Notes: generated by a model from the letters alone, not told the origin. A stretch of DNA of 64,000 nucleotides from JAUNSR01 sp036655355 (GCA_036655355.1 JAVVQG010000006.1:1-64000), one strand, 5' to 3'. Shown: positions 37,113 through 45,770, counted from the first letter of the stretch. Numbers and translations: made by a program.

Positions 37113-37229
37113 ATGAATTTGTATACGAAAGTATCGGGAGAAAGCTGAACGCAACGTTGTTGAACGAAACGTTCAGCGGATGTCAATCGATTTTTGTAAG
37201 GGCGGATCCCTTGTGTTCGGCGATGTGAT
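37113..37229. repeat. 117-bp direct repeat, copy B
   Basis: The second copy of the repeat at 33913-34029, in the same orientation with one mismatch. This copy is continuous with the complete DUF2945 gene, so it is probably the original site. Confidence 0.95.
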
Positions 37230-37395
37230 CCGATTTGTCGCTTTTTATCTCGTATTGCGGATCTTCCGGCGTGGCGTGGTGGGTGTAGCCGTGATCATCG
37301 AAATCAGAAGTGTGAATGGCGATGATGGTTCCCGACACGATTCCCGCTTCGGAATTCCACCGTACCTTATCGCCGATTTTGAATTTAGTTTCCAT
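37183..37395 (-). CDS. DUF2945 (hypervirulence-associated, tudor-like) protein
   Basis: A 70-residue protein with the DUF2945 pattern: FKIGDKVRWNSEAGIVSGTI forming an SH3/tudor-like barrel, then the middle HHATPEDPQYEIKSDKSD and the final HKGSALTKI. Small members are widespread and of unknown function. The name comes from a fungal homologue. Its last 15 codons are duplicated 3.2 kb away at the far side of the helicase gene. The gene itself is intact. It follows a lipoprotein gene by 13 bases and is probably co-transcribed. Confidence 0.9.
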   Translation of the reverse strand: METKFKIGDKVRWNSEAGIVSGTIIAIHTSDFDDHGYTHHATPEDPQYEIKSDKSDHIAEHKGSALTKID

Positions 37396-37408
37396 CGTCT
37401 GTTCTGTT

Positions 37409-37861
37409 TTACGGTTTCACATTTTCTTCGGTTAGCAGCACCTTTCCGGCGTCACTCTTGTCGACGACGATAATCAGTGCGGGTCTGGTGGAATAGCTTT
37501 GTTTCTCGCCGATTTCCATCGTATACGTGAAGTGAAGCTCTCCGTGCGCAGTGCGTTGCAGGCTCACAGGAACCAACTTGGTAGCGTAATCGCTAGCGGG
37601 TTTCACAACCGCAATCACAAACTGCTTCGTGAAATCCACCGGAGTGGGACGCCCTTTATCGCCCATCACGGCAGCCATTCCGAATAGGTTGTTGAATTCC
37701 GCTTCGGTGGTGATTTCAGTTGGCACTTCCCCCTGAACGGTATTCTTCACAAAGTAGCGTTCTGCCACGCTAAAAGGCACCTCTTTCATTTTACTTTGAC
37801 ATGCCACACAAAGCAGAGTAGCGAATAATGCGCAAACGAAAGTTTTGATTTTCAGATTCAT
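37409..37861 (-). CDS. Small lipoprotein of unknown function
   Basis: A 150-residue lipoprotein with lipobox LCVAC (Cys 21). The mature part is a single soluble domain with VPFSVAERYFVKNTVQGEVP and a later DFTKQFVIAVVKPASD strand. Its spacing resembles small Bacteroidales lipoproteins of the protease-inhibitor-like kind, but I cannot assign it. No enzyme motif is seen. It probably heads a two-gene unit with the DUF2945 gene. Confidence 0.75.
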   Translation of the reverse strand: MNLKIKTFVCALFATLLCVACQSKMKEVPFSVAERYFVKNTVQGEVPTEITTEAEFNNLFGMAAVMGDKGRPTPVDFTKQFVIAVVKPASDYATKLVPVSLQRTAHGELHFTYTMEIGEKQSYSTRPALIIVVDKSDAGKVLLTEENVKP

Positions 37862-37984
37862 GATGTGTTGGATTTGGGTTTAGGTATTTAATTTTATCGT
37901 TCTCATAATCAAATCTATCGATACACAAAGATATCAAGATTCGTTTAAAGTTTAGACTCGCAAGCCACATAAACCGTAATTCGG

Positions 37985-38504
37985 GTTATAATCTCCGTAA
38001 TCCGGTTGTCGCCGCGTTCAAGGCATCCCTCTATTACGGGCGAGAGTGGAGGAGAGCCCCGGTATGTGGCATCGCCCGATATCAATACCGAGGATTTCTG
38101 TGCAGCGGTGGATTACCTCATTACGCGAGCGGGCGTGGATGCTGAACGGATCGGGATTATCGGAATTTGCGGCGATCGATGCGCTTGCCGGGGGCGTGGT
38201 GGATCCCCGCTCTCCTTTATGAACATGCCGCTGCTTTCGTATAGCGACGAGATTCGCAGCGCCGTACTGATGATCCACGGGGAGAAAGCCCATTCGCGCT
38301 ATTTCAGCGAAGATGCTTTCAAGCGGTTGAAGGGCGACAACAAGGAGTTGATGATCATTCCCGGTGCATCGCACGTCGATTTGTACGATGATCGCGTGGG
38401 TGTGATTCCGTATGATGAGATGGAGGCTTTTTTGGGTAGCTGTTTGAGGGAAGGGAAGGGAAGGGAAGGGAAGGGAAGGGAAGGGAAGGGAAGGGAAGGG
38501 AAGG
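37985..38504 (+). pseudogene. Decayed alpha/beta hydrolase
   Basis: The remnant of a YcjY-like alpha/beta hydrolase. ESGGEPRYVASPDINTEDF, AERIGIIGICG (nucleophile-elbow region, with the following glycines garbled), PLSFMNMPLLSY and IHGEKAHSRYFSEDA plus IIPGASHVDLYD (catalytic His) all match. The first 60 or more residues are missing. A frameshift lies near 38035, since VVAAFKASLYYGRE reads in another frame just upstream. About 110 residues between GICG and PLSFMN are deleted. The C-terminus runs into a pentanucleotide repeat. Confidence 0.85.
38448..38504 (+). repeat. (GGGAA)n pentanucleotide repeat
   Basis: Eleven complete copies of GGGAA plus GG, with no interruption. It lies at the 3' end of the hydrolase pseudogene. 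In frame it encodes a Gly-Arg-Glu-Gly-Lys periodicity. Such tracts change length by slipped-strand mispairing. Confidence 0.95.
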
Positions 38505-39186
38505 TCTAGTTGATGTGGGGAAAGTTCGTAGGGTGATATTTATATGGGACTTCTTTTAACAATAATGGGAGATTCTTCCTGGTGAGATATTATCAATAAA
38601 GATATAATTGAGAAGAATTATAATATTTACTTATTACAGAATAGCGTTTGATCATAGCCCTATCTTAGTAAAAATCATTTTTATCTAAGATAGGGCTATA
38701 TACGCCTATAAATTAAAGTAGCTTACAAATACAATGCTCGTATGTCTATTCATGCGAGGTAAATTCAGAATTTTTTGAGTTTAGAAAATGAACTTATCTA
38801 ATTGTGAAATATCTCTTTTTTGATGTGGAAAAACTCAAATTAATATTTTGAAGATATCAACAAAAGACTTCAATAAATATTTCAGAGGGTTTATTCAGAA
38901 TAAACTATTATGACCCCAAATTAAATAAATTCACTATGATTTTTTGACTTAGTTGTTTTTTATAAACTAGATATTTCGTTTTCCAACGCTGAGGTTTTTT
39001 TATGTTGGTAAGTTGTTGCTTTTTATTTAGCGAACTACTTTTTTCTCTCTGATAGTTCTTCTCTAAATTATTAATAGAGAAGAACTAATTAGATTGACCA
39101 TAAAAATGAAAATTCAAATTATTCTAAATAATCAGTCATTTAGAAACATGTATAAATAAGTATATATATCGTAATTAAAATATGTA
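38505..39186. other. AT-rich gene-free region
   Basis: About 680 bases without a credible gene, very AT-rich, marking a sharp composition change to the left of the HNH cassette. It contains one long inverted repeat (38654-38699). I see no transposase remnant, tRNA or phage site. Confidence 0.6.
38654..38699. repeat. Long inverted repeat
   Basis: Arms ATAGCCCTATCTTAG and CTAAGATAGGGCTAT are a perfect 15-bp match separated by 16 AT-rich bases that can continue the stem (AAAAAT/ATTTTT). It could be a terminator, a protein-binding palindrome or a mobile-element end at the cassette boundary. Confidence 0.75.
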
Positions 39187-39194
39187 TATATTTG
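39187..39194 (+). promoter_or_regulatory. Possible -7 element of HNH cassette
   Basis: TATATTTG fits TAnnTTTG, but lies only 10 bases before the preferred ATG (39204) in very AT-rich DNA. If used, the mRNA would be almost leaderless, or translation would start at the next ATG (39222). Confidence 0.3.
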
Positions 39195-39203
39195 TATATA
39201 ATT

Positions 39204-39491
39204 ATGTCTAAAGAAAGAGAAATGATTAGACCTGATATTTATAGAGAGAAATTAAATGATAAACGATGGCATGATAAACGCCAACGTATATTAGAAAGAG
39301 ATAAGAACAAATGTATAATATGTAATAGTTCTCATAATCTAATAGTCCATCATAAACAATATCATTTTATTAAATCACTTCAGGTTTTTAAGGACCCTTG
39401 GGATTATAAGGATAAATATCTTATTACTCTCTGTTCTTCTTGCCACAGTATAGGCCATTCTCGTTGGGATGTACCAGTAAAATATTTATAA
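39204..39491 (+). CDS. HNH endonuclease
   Basis: A 95-residue HNH nuclease. Two CxxC pairs (CIIC and CSSC) form the zinc site, and NLIVHHKQYHF supplies the catalytic His block, followed by LITLCSSCHSIGH. This is the compact HNH/McrA-like layout. I start at the ATG giving MSKEREMI, because the upstream frame opens only with TTG. It is the first gene of an AT-rich three-gene unit: the next start is 17 bases after this stop. The composition is unlike its surroundings, which points to horizontal transfer. A role as the toxic nuclease of a defence cassette is inference. Confidence 0.88.
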   Translation: MSKEREMIRPDIYREKLNDKRWHDKRQRILERDKNKCIICNSSHNLIVHHKQYHFIKSLQVFKDPWDYKDKYLITLCSSCHSIGHSRWDVPVKYL

Positions 39492-39507
39492 ACTAAAATT
39501 ATTTAAG

Positions 39508-40041
39508 ATGGGATTTTTTGATAGATTATTTAATCGAAATAAAGATATTATTGAAGTTCAGGAAGAACCAAATATTAAGAAAGAAGACTTTATTGATGAT
39601 TCAGAACCTGATAAAGAGAATAATTATACATTTAATACTGGACAAGGAATAGATAAAATTTATGAATATCTTAAAATTGATTTCGAAAAAAAAGGATATG
39701 AAGATGCAATGGCAAATCCGGACATTTCTTATAGAGATATGAATAAATCAATTATAAGAAGTCAATTAGAAATCAATTTCAACCAGATCAAAGTAAAATA
39801 TGAAGATAAATTAAGACTGATTGATTTTCATATCAACTCAAGGCGAGATGCGGGACTAATAGATGTTGTAAATCAACTAATTTCGCACAAAGAGCAATTA
39901 TTAGAGCACCAATCAAAACTGCTTAAAATGGAGAAAGACTTGGTTGATAATAAACCTTACATGATAAGTATGTTATTATCTTATGATAAGGGATTTGCTA
40001 AAGGTTTGGCAGCTTTGTCAATTGAACAATTAAAATCATAA
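39508..40041 (+). CDS. Unknown cytosolic coiled-coil protein in HNH cassette
   Basis: A 177-residue acidic then helical protein. It starts MGFFDRLFNRNKD, a typical amphipathic N-terminal opening (possible membrane-surface contact), followed by a disordered acidic stretch (about 15-50) and long helices rich in Lys/Glu/Leu (about 70-150). There are no cysteines or catalytic motifs. The gene sits 17 bases after the HNH gene and 4 bases before the DUF4407 gene, so it is surely co-expressed with them. It may be an adaptor or regulator of the cassette. I recognise no family. Confidence 0.7.
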   Translation: MGFFDRLFNRNKDIIEVQEEPNIKKEDFIDDSEPDKENNYTFNTGQGIDKIYEYLKIDFEKKGYEDAMANPDISYRDMNKSIIRSQLEINFNQIKVKYEDKLRLIDFHINSRRDAGLIDVVNQLISHKEQLLEHQSKLLKMEKDLVDNKPYMISMLLSYDKGFAKGLAALSIEQLKS

Positions 40042-40045
40042 TAAA

Positions 40046-41014
40046 ATGAAATGGTGGACGAAATTTGGTTGTTTTCTTACGGGGTGGAATTATAATATTC
40101 TGCGTAATTGCACAGAAGCAAGTCAAAAGGCATTAAAAAAATATACTTCTTCTCTTTTGATTCTAATGATCATTTGGGGTTTTATTGGTTATTGCTTTAC
40201 AGAGCGCTATATAAATGCACCATGGTGGGGATGTGTTATTTCTGCTGTTATTTTTATTATTATCATTATACAAATAGAAAGGCAAATTATTTTATCAGTT
40301 GGGAGTAATAAATTTACAGCAACATTTAGAGTTTTAATAGCTGTAATAATGTCATTAATAGGAGCATCTATTATTGATCAAATAATTTTTAAAGATGATA
40401 TAGAAAAGAAACTTGTTGAATTAAGGGATGATGATGTCCGAAAATTATTACCTGCTAGATTGTTAGTTATAGATCAAAAACTAACGGATTTAAGTCTTTC
40501 TATTGACTCATTGGATAAGATGAATATTCTTTTAAGTGAAGAAATTGCTAAAAATCCAACTCTAACTCGATATTCAACACAATCAAATCAAGTACCGGTA
40601 ACAAATGCAGACGGAACTACAGAGATAAAAACTGTTTATAGCACTACTCAAACTCACATAGAAAACCCACGTCTTCGTCAAATTATTACGAACGAAGAAG
40701 TTTTAAAACAAATGCGTCAGCAACAGGAGGAATATACACGAAAAAAAATTTCGGCAGAGGAAGAGTTACGTGCAGAAATTTCATCAAAAACTGGATTTTT
40801 AGAGGAGCTAAAGGCGATATTGTCACTTATGGAGGAAAGGACAGAGGCTTTAATATTCTATTTTATAGTTATGTTGTTTTTTATTTTCCTTGAGTTATTG
40901 GTATTATTTAGTAAACATGGCGATAAAAAAAGCGATTATGATCTAATTATAGAACATCAGCTATTAGTCAAAGAAGATGCATTAAAAGAACTTCTTAAAA
41001 ACAGAAATCAATAA
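40046..41014 (+). CDS. DUF4407 membrane protein
   Basis: A 322-residue inner-membrane protein of DUF4407. It has the motif GCFLTGWNYNILRNC near the start, two transmembrane pairs (about 35-52 with 60-78, and 93-112), a long periplasmic or cytosolic coiled-coil part (about 120-265) and a last helix (about 270-292) with a charged tail. The C-terminal tail (HQLLVKEDALKEL) is helical. DUF4407 proteins are of unknown function. It is the last gene of the AT-rich cassette, followed by a terminator. By analogy with membrane effectors or sensors in defence operons, it may act at the membrane, but this is not shown. Confidence 0.85.
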   Translation: MKWWTKFGCFLTGWNYNILRNCTEASQKALKKYTSSLLILMIIWGFIGYCFTERYINAPWWGCVISAVIFIIIIIQIERQIILSVGSNKFTATFRVLIAVIMSLIGASIIDQIIFKDDIEKKLVELRDDDVRKLLPARLLVIDQKLTDLSLSIDSLDKMNILLSEEIAKNPTLTRYSTQSNQVPVTNADGTTEIKTVYSTTQTHIENPRLRQIITNEEVLKQMRQQQEEYTRKKISAEEELRAEISSKTGFLEELKAILSLMEERTEALIFYFIVMLFFIFLELLVLFSKHGDKKSDYDLIIEHQLLVKEDALKELLKNRNQ

Positions 41015-41148
41015 ATATTAGGTATCACATACTGCATAAATTCTCTATAATAGTTATAGATTGAAATTGACTTCGATGTATCCTTTGAATAGACTTTCGT
41101 TATAATTTATGTCAGTTCTTTATGATTTTTAATTTTTTTATTTATGGG

Positions 41149-41198
41149 GCATTTAGATGAGAGTAGGAATTTCTCATCTGAATGCTTTTTATTTTTTT
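41149..41198 (+). terminator. Terminator of the HNH/DUF4407 cassette
   Basis: Inverted repeat GCATTTAGATGAGA / TCTCATCTGAATGC with one G-U pair and a 9-base loop, followed by a long T run. It closes the three-gene unit. Confidence 0.85.
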
Positions 41199-42181
41199 AC
41201 TCAAATAGAAGTTTTAATAATATTAGCTTTTAGTCTATATTGAGTATTCGATTAGTTATGAAACCAAGACTATCGATTAAATTTCACTCCTTTATTCTAG
41301 AATACCATTTGTCCACATTTCATTTATTTGATCTGCGTGCAGAACCTTGCTTTGTCAATAAATAAACCCAAATGAAATTGTCAGAGCCCTCCTAAAAATG
41401 AGATACTTTCTAGAGGTTGATAGACGGTGCATTTGATCTAAGTGTAAAAAAAGGACCATATAAAAATGATAAACCAGAATCAAGTGTTGATTTCGTTTTG
41501 TTTATTAACATTTTATTTTAGGTTAAATACATTAGGAAAAAAGCCCAAATTTCATCTCAAAAACCTCATTTTCTGCCTAAAATAGATGAATAAACGCCGA
41601 ATTGGACCAAAAATACTCCGATTCCTACCCAAAGAGAACGGGATACTATAAAAAGTTGTCTTAACCGGGGATGAACTTTCGTTTCACGGCGGACGAAGGC
41701 TCGTTTCACGGCGGATGAAGGCTCGTTTCACCGCGGGGAAACCATTAAAGTATAGGATCACTTTTACTTTTTATAGGAGCAAAAAATAGTTATGACGGCA
41801 TCAGGGAGCTTGTAACTTGGGGTAGATACGTCTTGCTTGACGTAGATATTAATAAGCAGGTGCTTGTATGTTAATAAATTGGCCTTTTTAGGTGCATTCG
41901 AGATCCTAATTTGTATTTATTTGCGGCTTAATGTTAACGTTTGTGGTTTTTCTAATTTTGTTTTTTCGTAATTATTATCTTAATATTTGTAGCCGCTTCT
42001 TGAAAATATAGAGTAATCGATCTCTTTTTAATTAACTAAATGTATGAATTGAACTAAGATTGTGTTTTTAAGGTGTATATTATTGTAAAGATATGGGAAA
42101 TAATTCAAAAAGAACTATTTCTCATAATTATTTTAGAACGATGTGATTGAATTACATCAGATTATAAATCGTTCGTTTCTT
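41199..42181. other. Gene-free accessory region
   Basis: Nearly 1 kb with no credible coding frame. It is AT-rich except for a GC-rich patch at 41668-41740 that holds three 22-bp tandem repeats. I see no transposase fragment, tRNA or CRISPR leader. It may be decayed accessory DNA or host a small RNA. Confidence 0.55.
41673..41738. repeat. Three 22-bp tandem repeats
   Basis: Three adjacent units share CTCGTTTCACGGCGGATGAA-like cores (the third has CCGCGG and the first starts GAACTT). Unit boundaries are 41673-41694, 41695-41716 and 41717-41738. Its composition differs from the AT-rich flanks. Confidence 0.85.
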
Positions 42182-42571
42182 CTAGCTGATTTGCTTAATA
42201 AGCTCATCTACAACTGCGATATCTGCGGGCAACCAAGTAACATCGTTCAAAGATTCGGGAGCCAGCCAACAGGCGGACTTATGCTCGCGAAGCTCGATCT
42301 CGCCGGATGTGACGCGACACAAATAGCAATGCATTTTCAAATGGAAAGTGGGGTAGTCGTATTCGGTTGTGCAGATGTGCCTCTCAAGGGCAATATCTAC
42401 GCCTAATTCCTCCTGTATCTCCCGTTTGAGGGCGATTTCGGGACTCTCTCCCAATTCAATTTTCCCTCCGGGAAATTCCCATAATCCTTCAAATTCACCA
42501 TATCCACGCTGCGTGGCAAAATAGGTTCCCTCTTTATATAAAATAGCAGCTACTACCTCAATCTTCTTCAT
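42182..42571 (-). CDS. NUDIX hydrolase (MutT-like)
   Basis: A 129-residue pyrophosphohydrolase of the (deoxy)nucleoside triphosphate type. The Nudix box is complete: GGKIELGES then REIQEELGV, giving the REUXEE core that binds the metal. I start at the ATG for MKKIEVVAA; the longer frame needs a TTG. The motif FEGLWEFPGGK before it matches MutT enzymes that clean 8-oxo-dGTP. It lies 97 bases downstream of the PLD-helicase gene on the same strand and probably belongs to one unit. Confidence 0.92.
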   Translation of the reverse strand: MKKIEVVAAILYKEGTYFATQRGYGEFEGLWEFPGGKIELGESPEIALKREIQEELGVDIALERHICTTEYDYPTFHLKMHCYLCRVTSGEIELREHKSACWLAPESLNDVTWLPADIAVVDELIKQIS

Positions 42572-42668
42572 TTGTATATCTTCTATTCTTTGCAGTAAAT
42601 TCAAATTCGTCCTCTAGATCTTCTCTGTTGGGTATCTCATCTAAAGGTGAGCGATGGCGATTTCATCC

Positions 42669-45600
42669 TCAAATTGCTTTGAGGTATTGGGCCATCGCCG
42701 GTTTCTGGAGTTTCCAGGTCACGTTCATTGGTAAATCATCGTTCGATGATACATAATCCACCAACCCAAAGCAATGGAAAGGAGAGGTATTTCCAAAGCC
42801 ATCTTTCTTCTCTTCGCGCACAAAAAGAATCATTTTGTTCTGACTCTCAGGCTGCGTTGTATAGCGTCGCCCTCCATTGTTGTTGTGCGAGTCGGTGTTC
42901 TGCGATTGCCAATGGAAGAGTTCTTCGTTGATGAGGTAATCGTTGTATTGCGTTGACGGTGAAAAGTCTTTGTCGGACTTATTAAGCGTCACAAACAGGA
43001 GCGTGGCATTGTGATCGGGTAAGTTGAACACTCCCGTTACGGAGCCTTGCATTTTACGTTCTGCTGTCTGACGCCCCGCAAATGTGAAGATCTCCTCGCG
43101 CGTATAACATCCATAAAGTTCCAAACCGGGAATGATGTCGTCGCCGATCGGGGTCGTTTTTATTTCCAAATGAGCAAATAGATACGATACAACCTCGGAA
43201 ATTTCATCCTTAAAGCAGCTATACAATGGCGTGTGAATCAGTTCAAGCGCTTCATGAATTGATTTAAATCCGGCTTTGTTGATATTCTCTTGGAACAATG
43301 CATAATAGAGAATCAGCGCGTAATTGTTATTCGATTCAATCAAATGTGGCTCTTCGCCGGCGATAAAGCGCTCAACGAAGTGTAGAAAAGAGGAGGTATT
43401 GTGATGCAATAGATTTGAAATTCCTTTCTCTAATCGCTTGGTTACGGCATCATCTTCGTACGAGATTCGTCCGGCCGCACGTTTGAGCGACGACCAGCAG
43501 TTAGCTCCTTGGTAAAGAATCCGAATATCCTGTCCGTTGTTCTCAAGAAACTGAGCGAGCGATGGCGTCGAAGCATAGGTGTTGATCTCTCGCACGATAC
43601 GCGTTTTGTTGTATATCGCACTTTGTATGTTGTCGAGAATGTATTGTCGTGCCTTTTTCTCCATCACGATACTGCAACCAAGAGGGAGGTAGGTAAAGCC
43701 ATCGCTAATTTGTTTCTTGATACTCTTATCGGGATGAAGTACCAAGGCTCGAAAGCGATTCGTGAAGTCATATTTGCGATTTGCCTGTGCTACGAAGTCG
43801 AGCACCGTGAGCTCGCTCTTTTGGGGAGAGAGGCGCAGACCGCGTCCAAGTTGCTGCAGGAAGATCGTTAAGCTCTCTGTTGGTCGAAGAAAGAGTACGG
43901 TGTCGATCTCCGGAATGTCGACTCCTTCATTGAAGATGTCAACGACGCAGAGGTAGTGCAATTTGCCCTCTCTCAACTCATTGGCAAGCTCTTCGCGTCG
44001 GGCTGCGGGGGTGTCTGAGGTGAGACTTTGTGCATTGAAACCGTTTAATCTTAGCTCGTCGGCCATGAAGTCTGCATGGAGTTTATTGGCGCAGAAACAG
44101 AGTGCCCGACACGTGTATTCCTCTGCCAAATAGCGATGTAGCGCATTCACGATTAGTTGAGCGCGCGACTTTTGGCAGAGTTTATTCGCAAGTCTTTCGA
44201 TGTTGTATTTTTGGCCACTCCACAAACTTTCGTCGCTCAGATTAGTATCGTCCGATACGCATAGGTATTGGAAGGGGGTAAGCAATCCCGCTTGGAGGGC
44301 CTGGGGCAAACGGATCTCGGCACTGATGCGGTTGTTGAAATCGGGGCGTAGGTCTTTACCGTCCATACGTTCAGGGGTTGCCGTCAAACCAATTAGGAGT
44401 TGTGGTTCGAAGTGACTGAAAAGTTTGCGATAGCTGTCCGCCTGACTGTGATGCGCCTCGTCGATCACGATAAAGTCGTAATAATCGGCGTTCAAGAGCC
44501 GGAAAAACTCCTCAAATCGCGCATTAAACATCGCGATGGAGACAAACAGGTGCTCATAATCGCTGCTTTCCTGCGGTTTGTTGCCGCCCACCCAAAGAGT
44601 GCCGAAATTTGCATCTTGTAACACGCTTCGATAGGTGGTTAGGGACTGTTTCAAGATCTCTTCGCGATGTGCAGTAAAGAGAATACGAGCCCGGGAATGG
44701 GTGCGGGCAAACTCCTGATAGTCGAATGCCGAGATCACCGTCTTGCCGGTACCCGTGGCTGCCACGATGAGGTTTTTGTAATTTTGGCGGTTCTCCCGTT
44801 CCACGCGTAACTTATCAAGAATCTGTTTTTGATGGGGGAGAAGCGAGTAGCGCTGATATACAAAATCGGTAACTTTTGTTTCCGTCATGTTGCGACGAAG
44901 CTCTTTGTTGAACTTCTCAATGCCACCAATGCGGAGGTCTTCAAAATTGGGACTATTCCAATACATCTCGAAGGTTGCCAGTGCCGTTTTGATGATGTGT
45001 GGATTCTCAACGCTAGTAACTCGCATGTTCCACTCCAAACCCTCGGTCTGAGCCGATTTCGATAGGTTTGAGGAGCCTATATAAGCTGTATTCATCCCCG
45101 AGTTTCGCACGAAAATATATGATTTTGCATGCAATCGTTCGATGTTCGTATTGTATGAGATTCTGATTTCGGTATTCGGGAGTTCGGCCAATTGCTCAAT
45201 CGCTTTGGCTTGTGTAGCACCGCAATAGGTCGTAGTGATGATGTGTAGCTTCGTATCCGGACGAGCGCAAAACTTTTTCAATTCGTCGAGTAGGATGCGC
45301 ACACCTGAGACTTTGAGGAACGATACGATAAAGTAGATCTCGTCTGCACTAGCAATTTCTCGACGAATTTCTTCGCCGAGAGATAGTGTACTATTTCCTC
45401 CTGTAAACAGATTACTTACTTTGAATCCGGAGACGGGACGGATGGTCTGCGTACGACTCTCTTTCTGTATTGCCGCCTGCTGTTGATTCAGCACTTCTAC
45501 GAGTAAATCGGATGGATTGGTAATCTGCGTATCGTTAATTAACCCGGCATTTGTAAGAATGCGGTTCACCAGATTCACACGATCTTCTTGATTCTCAGTA

Positions 45601-45770
45601 TCCTCTAGTTTCCGACAGATTGCTTTCGCAAGATAATTCGCCAGAATCTGTGGCGACTCCGCTTCATCCATGGGCTGTTGCAAGCAAACCAGTCCCTGCT
45701 GCTCTGCCTCAATGATGTTCCGCTCCGTCTCCTGATTGATGAGGTGTTCGTATATTCCCTTTTTTAGCAT
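42669..45770 (-). CDS. PLD nuclease-SF2 helicase-DUF3427 protein
   Basis: A 1033-residue protein. Residues about 120-290 are a phospholipase-D-type nuclease domain with HAKSYIFV and IGSSNLS. Next is a superfamily II helicase with Walker A ATGTGKT, DEAHH, GLTATPERMDGKD, FNEGVDIPEIDTVLFLRP and QQLGRGLR (motif VI). The C-terminal part (about 690-1030) matches DUF3427. This domain order (PLDc, ResIII, helicase C, DUF3427) is a widespread but little-studied family. Its helicase-nuclease make-up and its place between accessory genes suggest DNA defence or repair, as inference. Upstream DNA (45771-46113) shows no gene. Confidence 0.92.
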   Translation of the reverse strand: MLKKGIYEHLINQETERNIIEAEQQGLVCLQQPMDEAESPQILANYLAKAICRKLEDTENQEDRVNLVNRILTNAGLINDTQITNPSDLLVEVLNQQQAAIQKESRTQTIRPVSGFKVSNLFTGGNSTLSLGEEIRREIASADEIYFIVSFLKVSGVRILLDELKKFCARPDTKLHIITTTYCGATQAKAIEQLAELPNTEIRISYNTNIERLHAKSYIFVRNSGMNTAYIGSSNLSKSAQTEGLEWNMRVTSVENPHIIKTALATFEMYWNSPNFEDLRIGGIEKFNKELRRNMTETKVTDFVYQRYSLLPHQKQILDKLRVERENRQNYKNLIVAATGTGKTVISAFDYQEFARTHSRARILFTAHREEILKQSLTTYRSVLQDANFGTLWVGGNKPQESSDYEHLFVSIAMFNARFEEFFRLLNADYYDFIVIDEAHHSQADSYRKLFSHFEPQLLIGLTATPERMDGKDLRPDFNNRISAEIRLPQALQAGLLTPFQYLCVSDDTNLSDESLWSGQKYNIERLANKLCQKSRAQLIVNALHRYLAEEYTCRALCFCANKLHADFMADELRLNGFNAQSLTSDTPAARREELANELREGKLHYLCVVDIFNEGVDIPEIDTVLFLRPTESLTIFLQQLGRGLRLSPQKSELTVLDFVAQANRKYDFTNRFRALVLHPDKSIKKQISDGFTYLPLGCSIVMEKKARQYILDNIQSAIYNKTRIVREINTYASTPSLAQFLENNGQDIRILYQGANCWSSLKRAAGRISYEDDAVTKRLEKGISNLLHHNTSSFLHFVERFIAGEEPHLIESNNNYALILYYALFQENINKAGFKSIHEALELIHTPLYSCFKDEISEVVSYLFAHLEIKTTPIGDDIIPGLELYGCYTREEIFTFAGRQTAERKMQGSVTGVFNLPDHNATLLFVTLNKSDKDFSPSTQYNDYLINEELFHWQSQNTDSHNNNGGRRYTTQPESQNKMILFVREEKKDGFGNTSPFHCFGLVDYVSSNDDLPMNVTWKLQKPAMAQYLKAI

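Noticed and set aside
33913..37229. Insertion-sequence transposition with target-site duplication
   Set aside because: 117 bp is far longer than any IS target duplication, and there is no transposase or terminal inverted repeat.
41673..41738. A small CRISPR array
   Set aside because: The 22-bp units are directly adjacent with no unique spacers and no cas genes are nearby.
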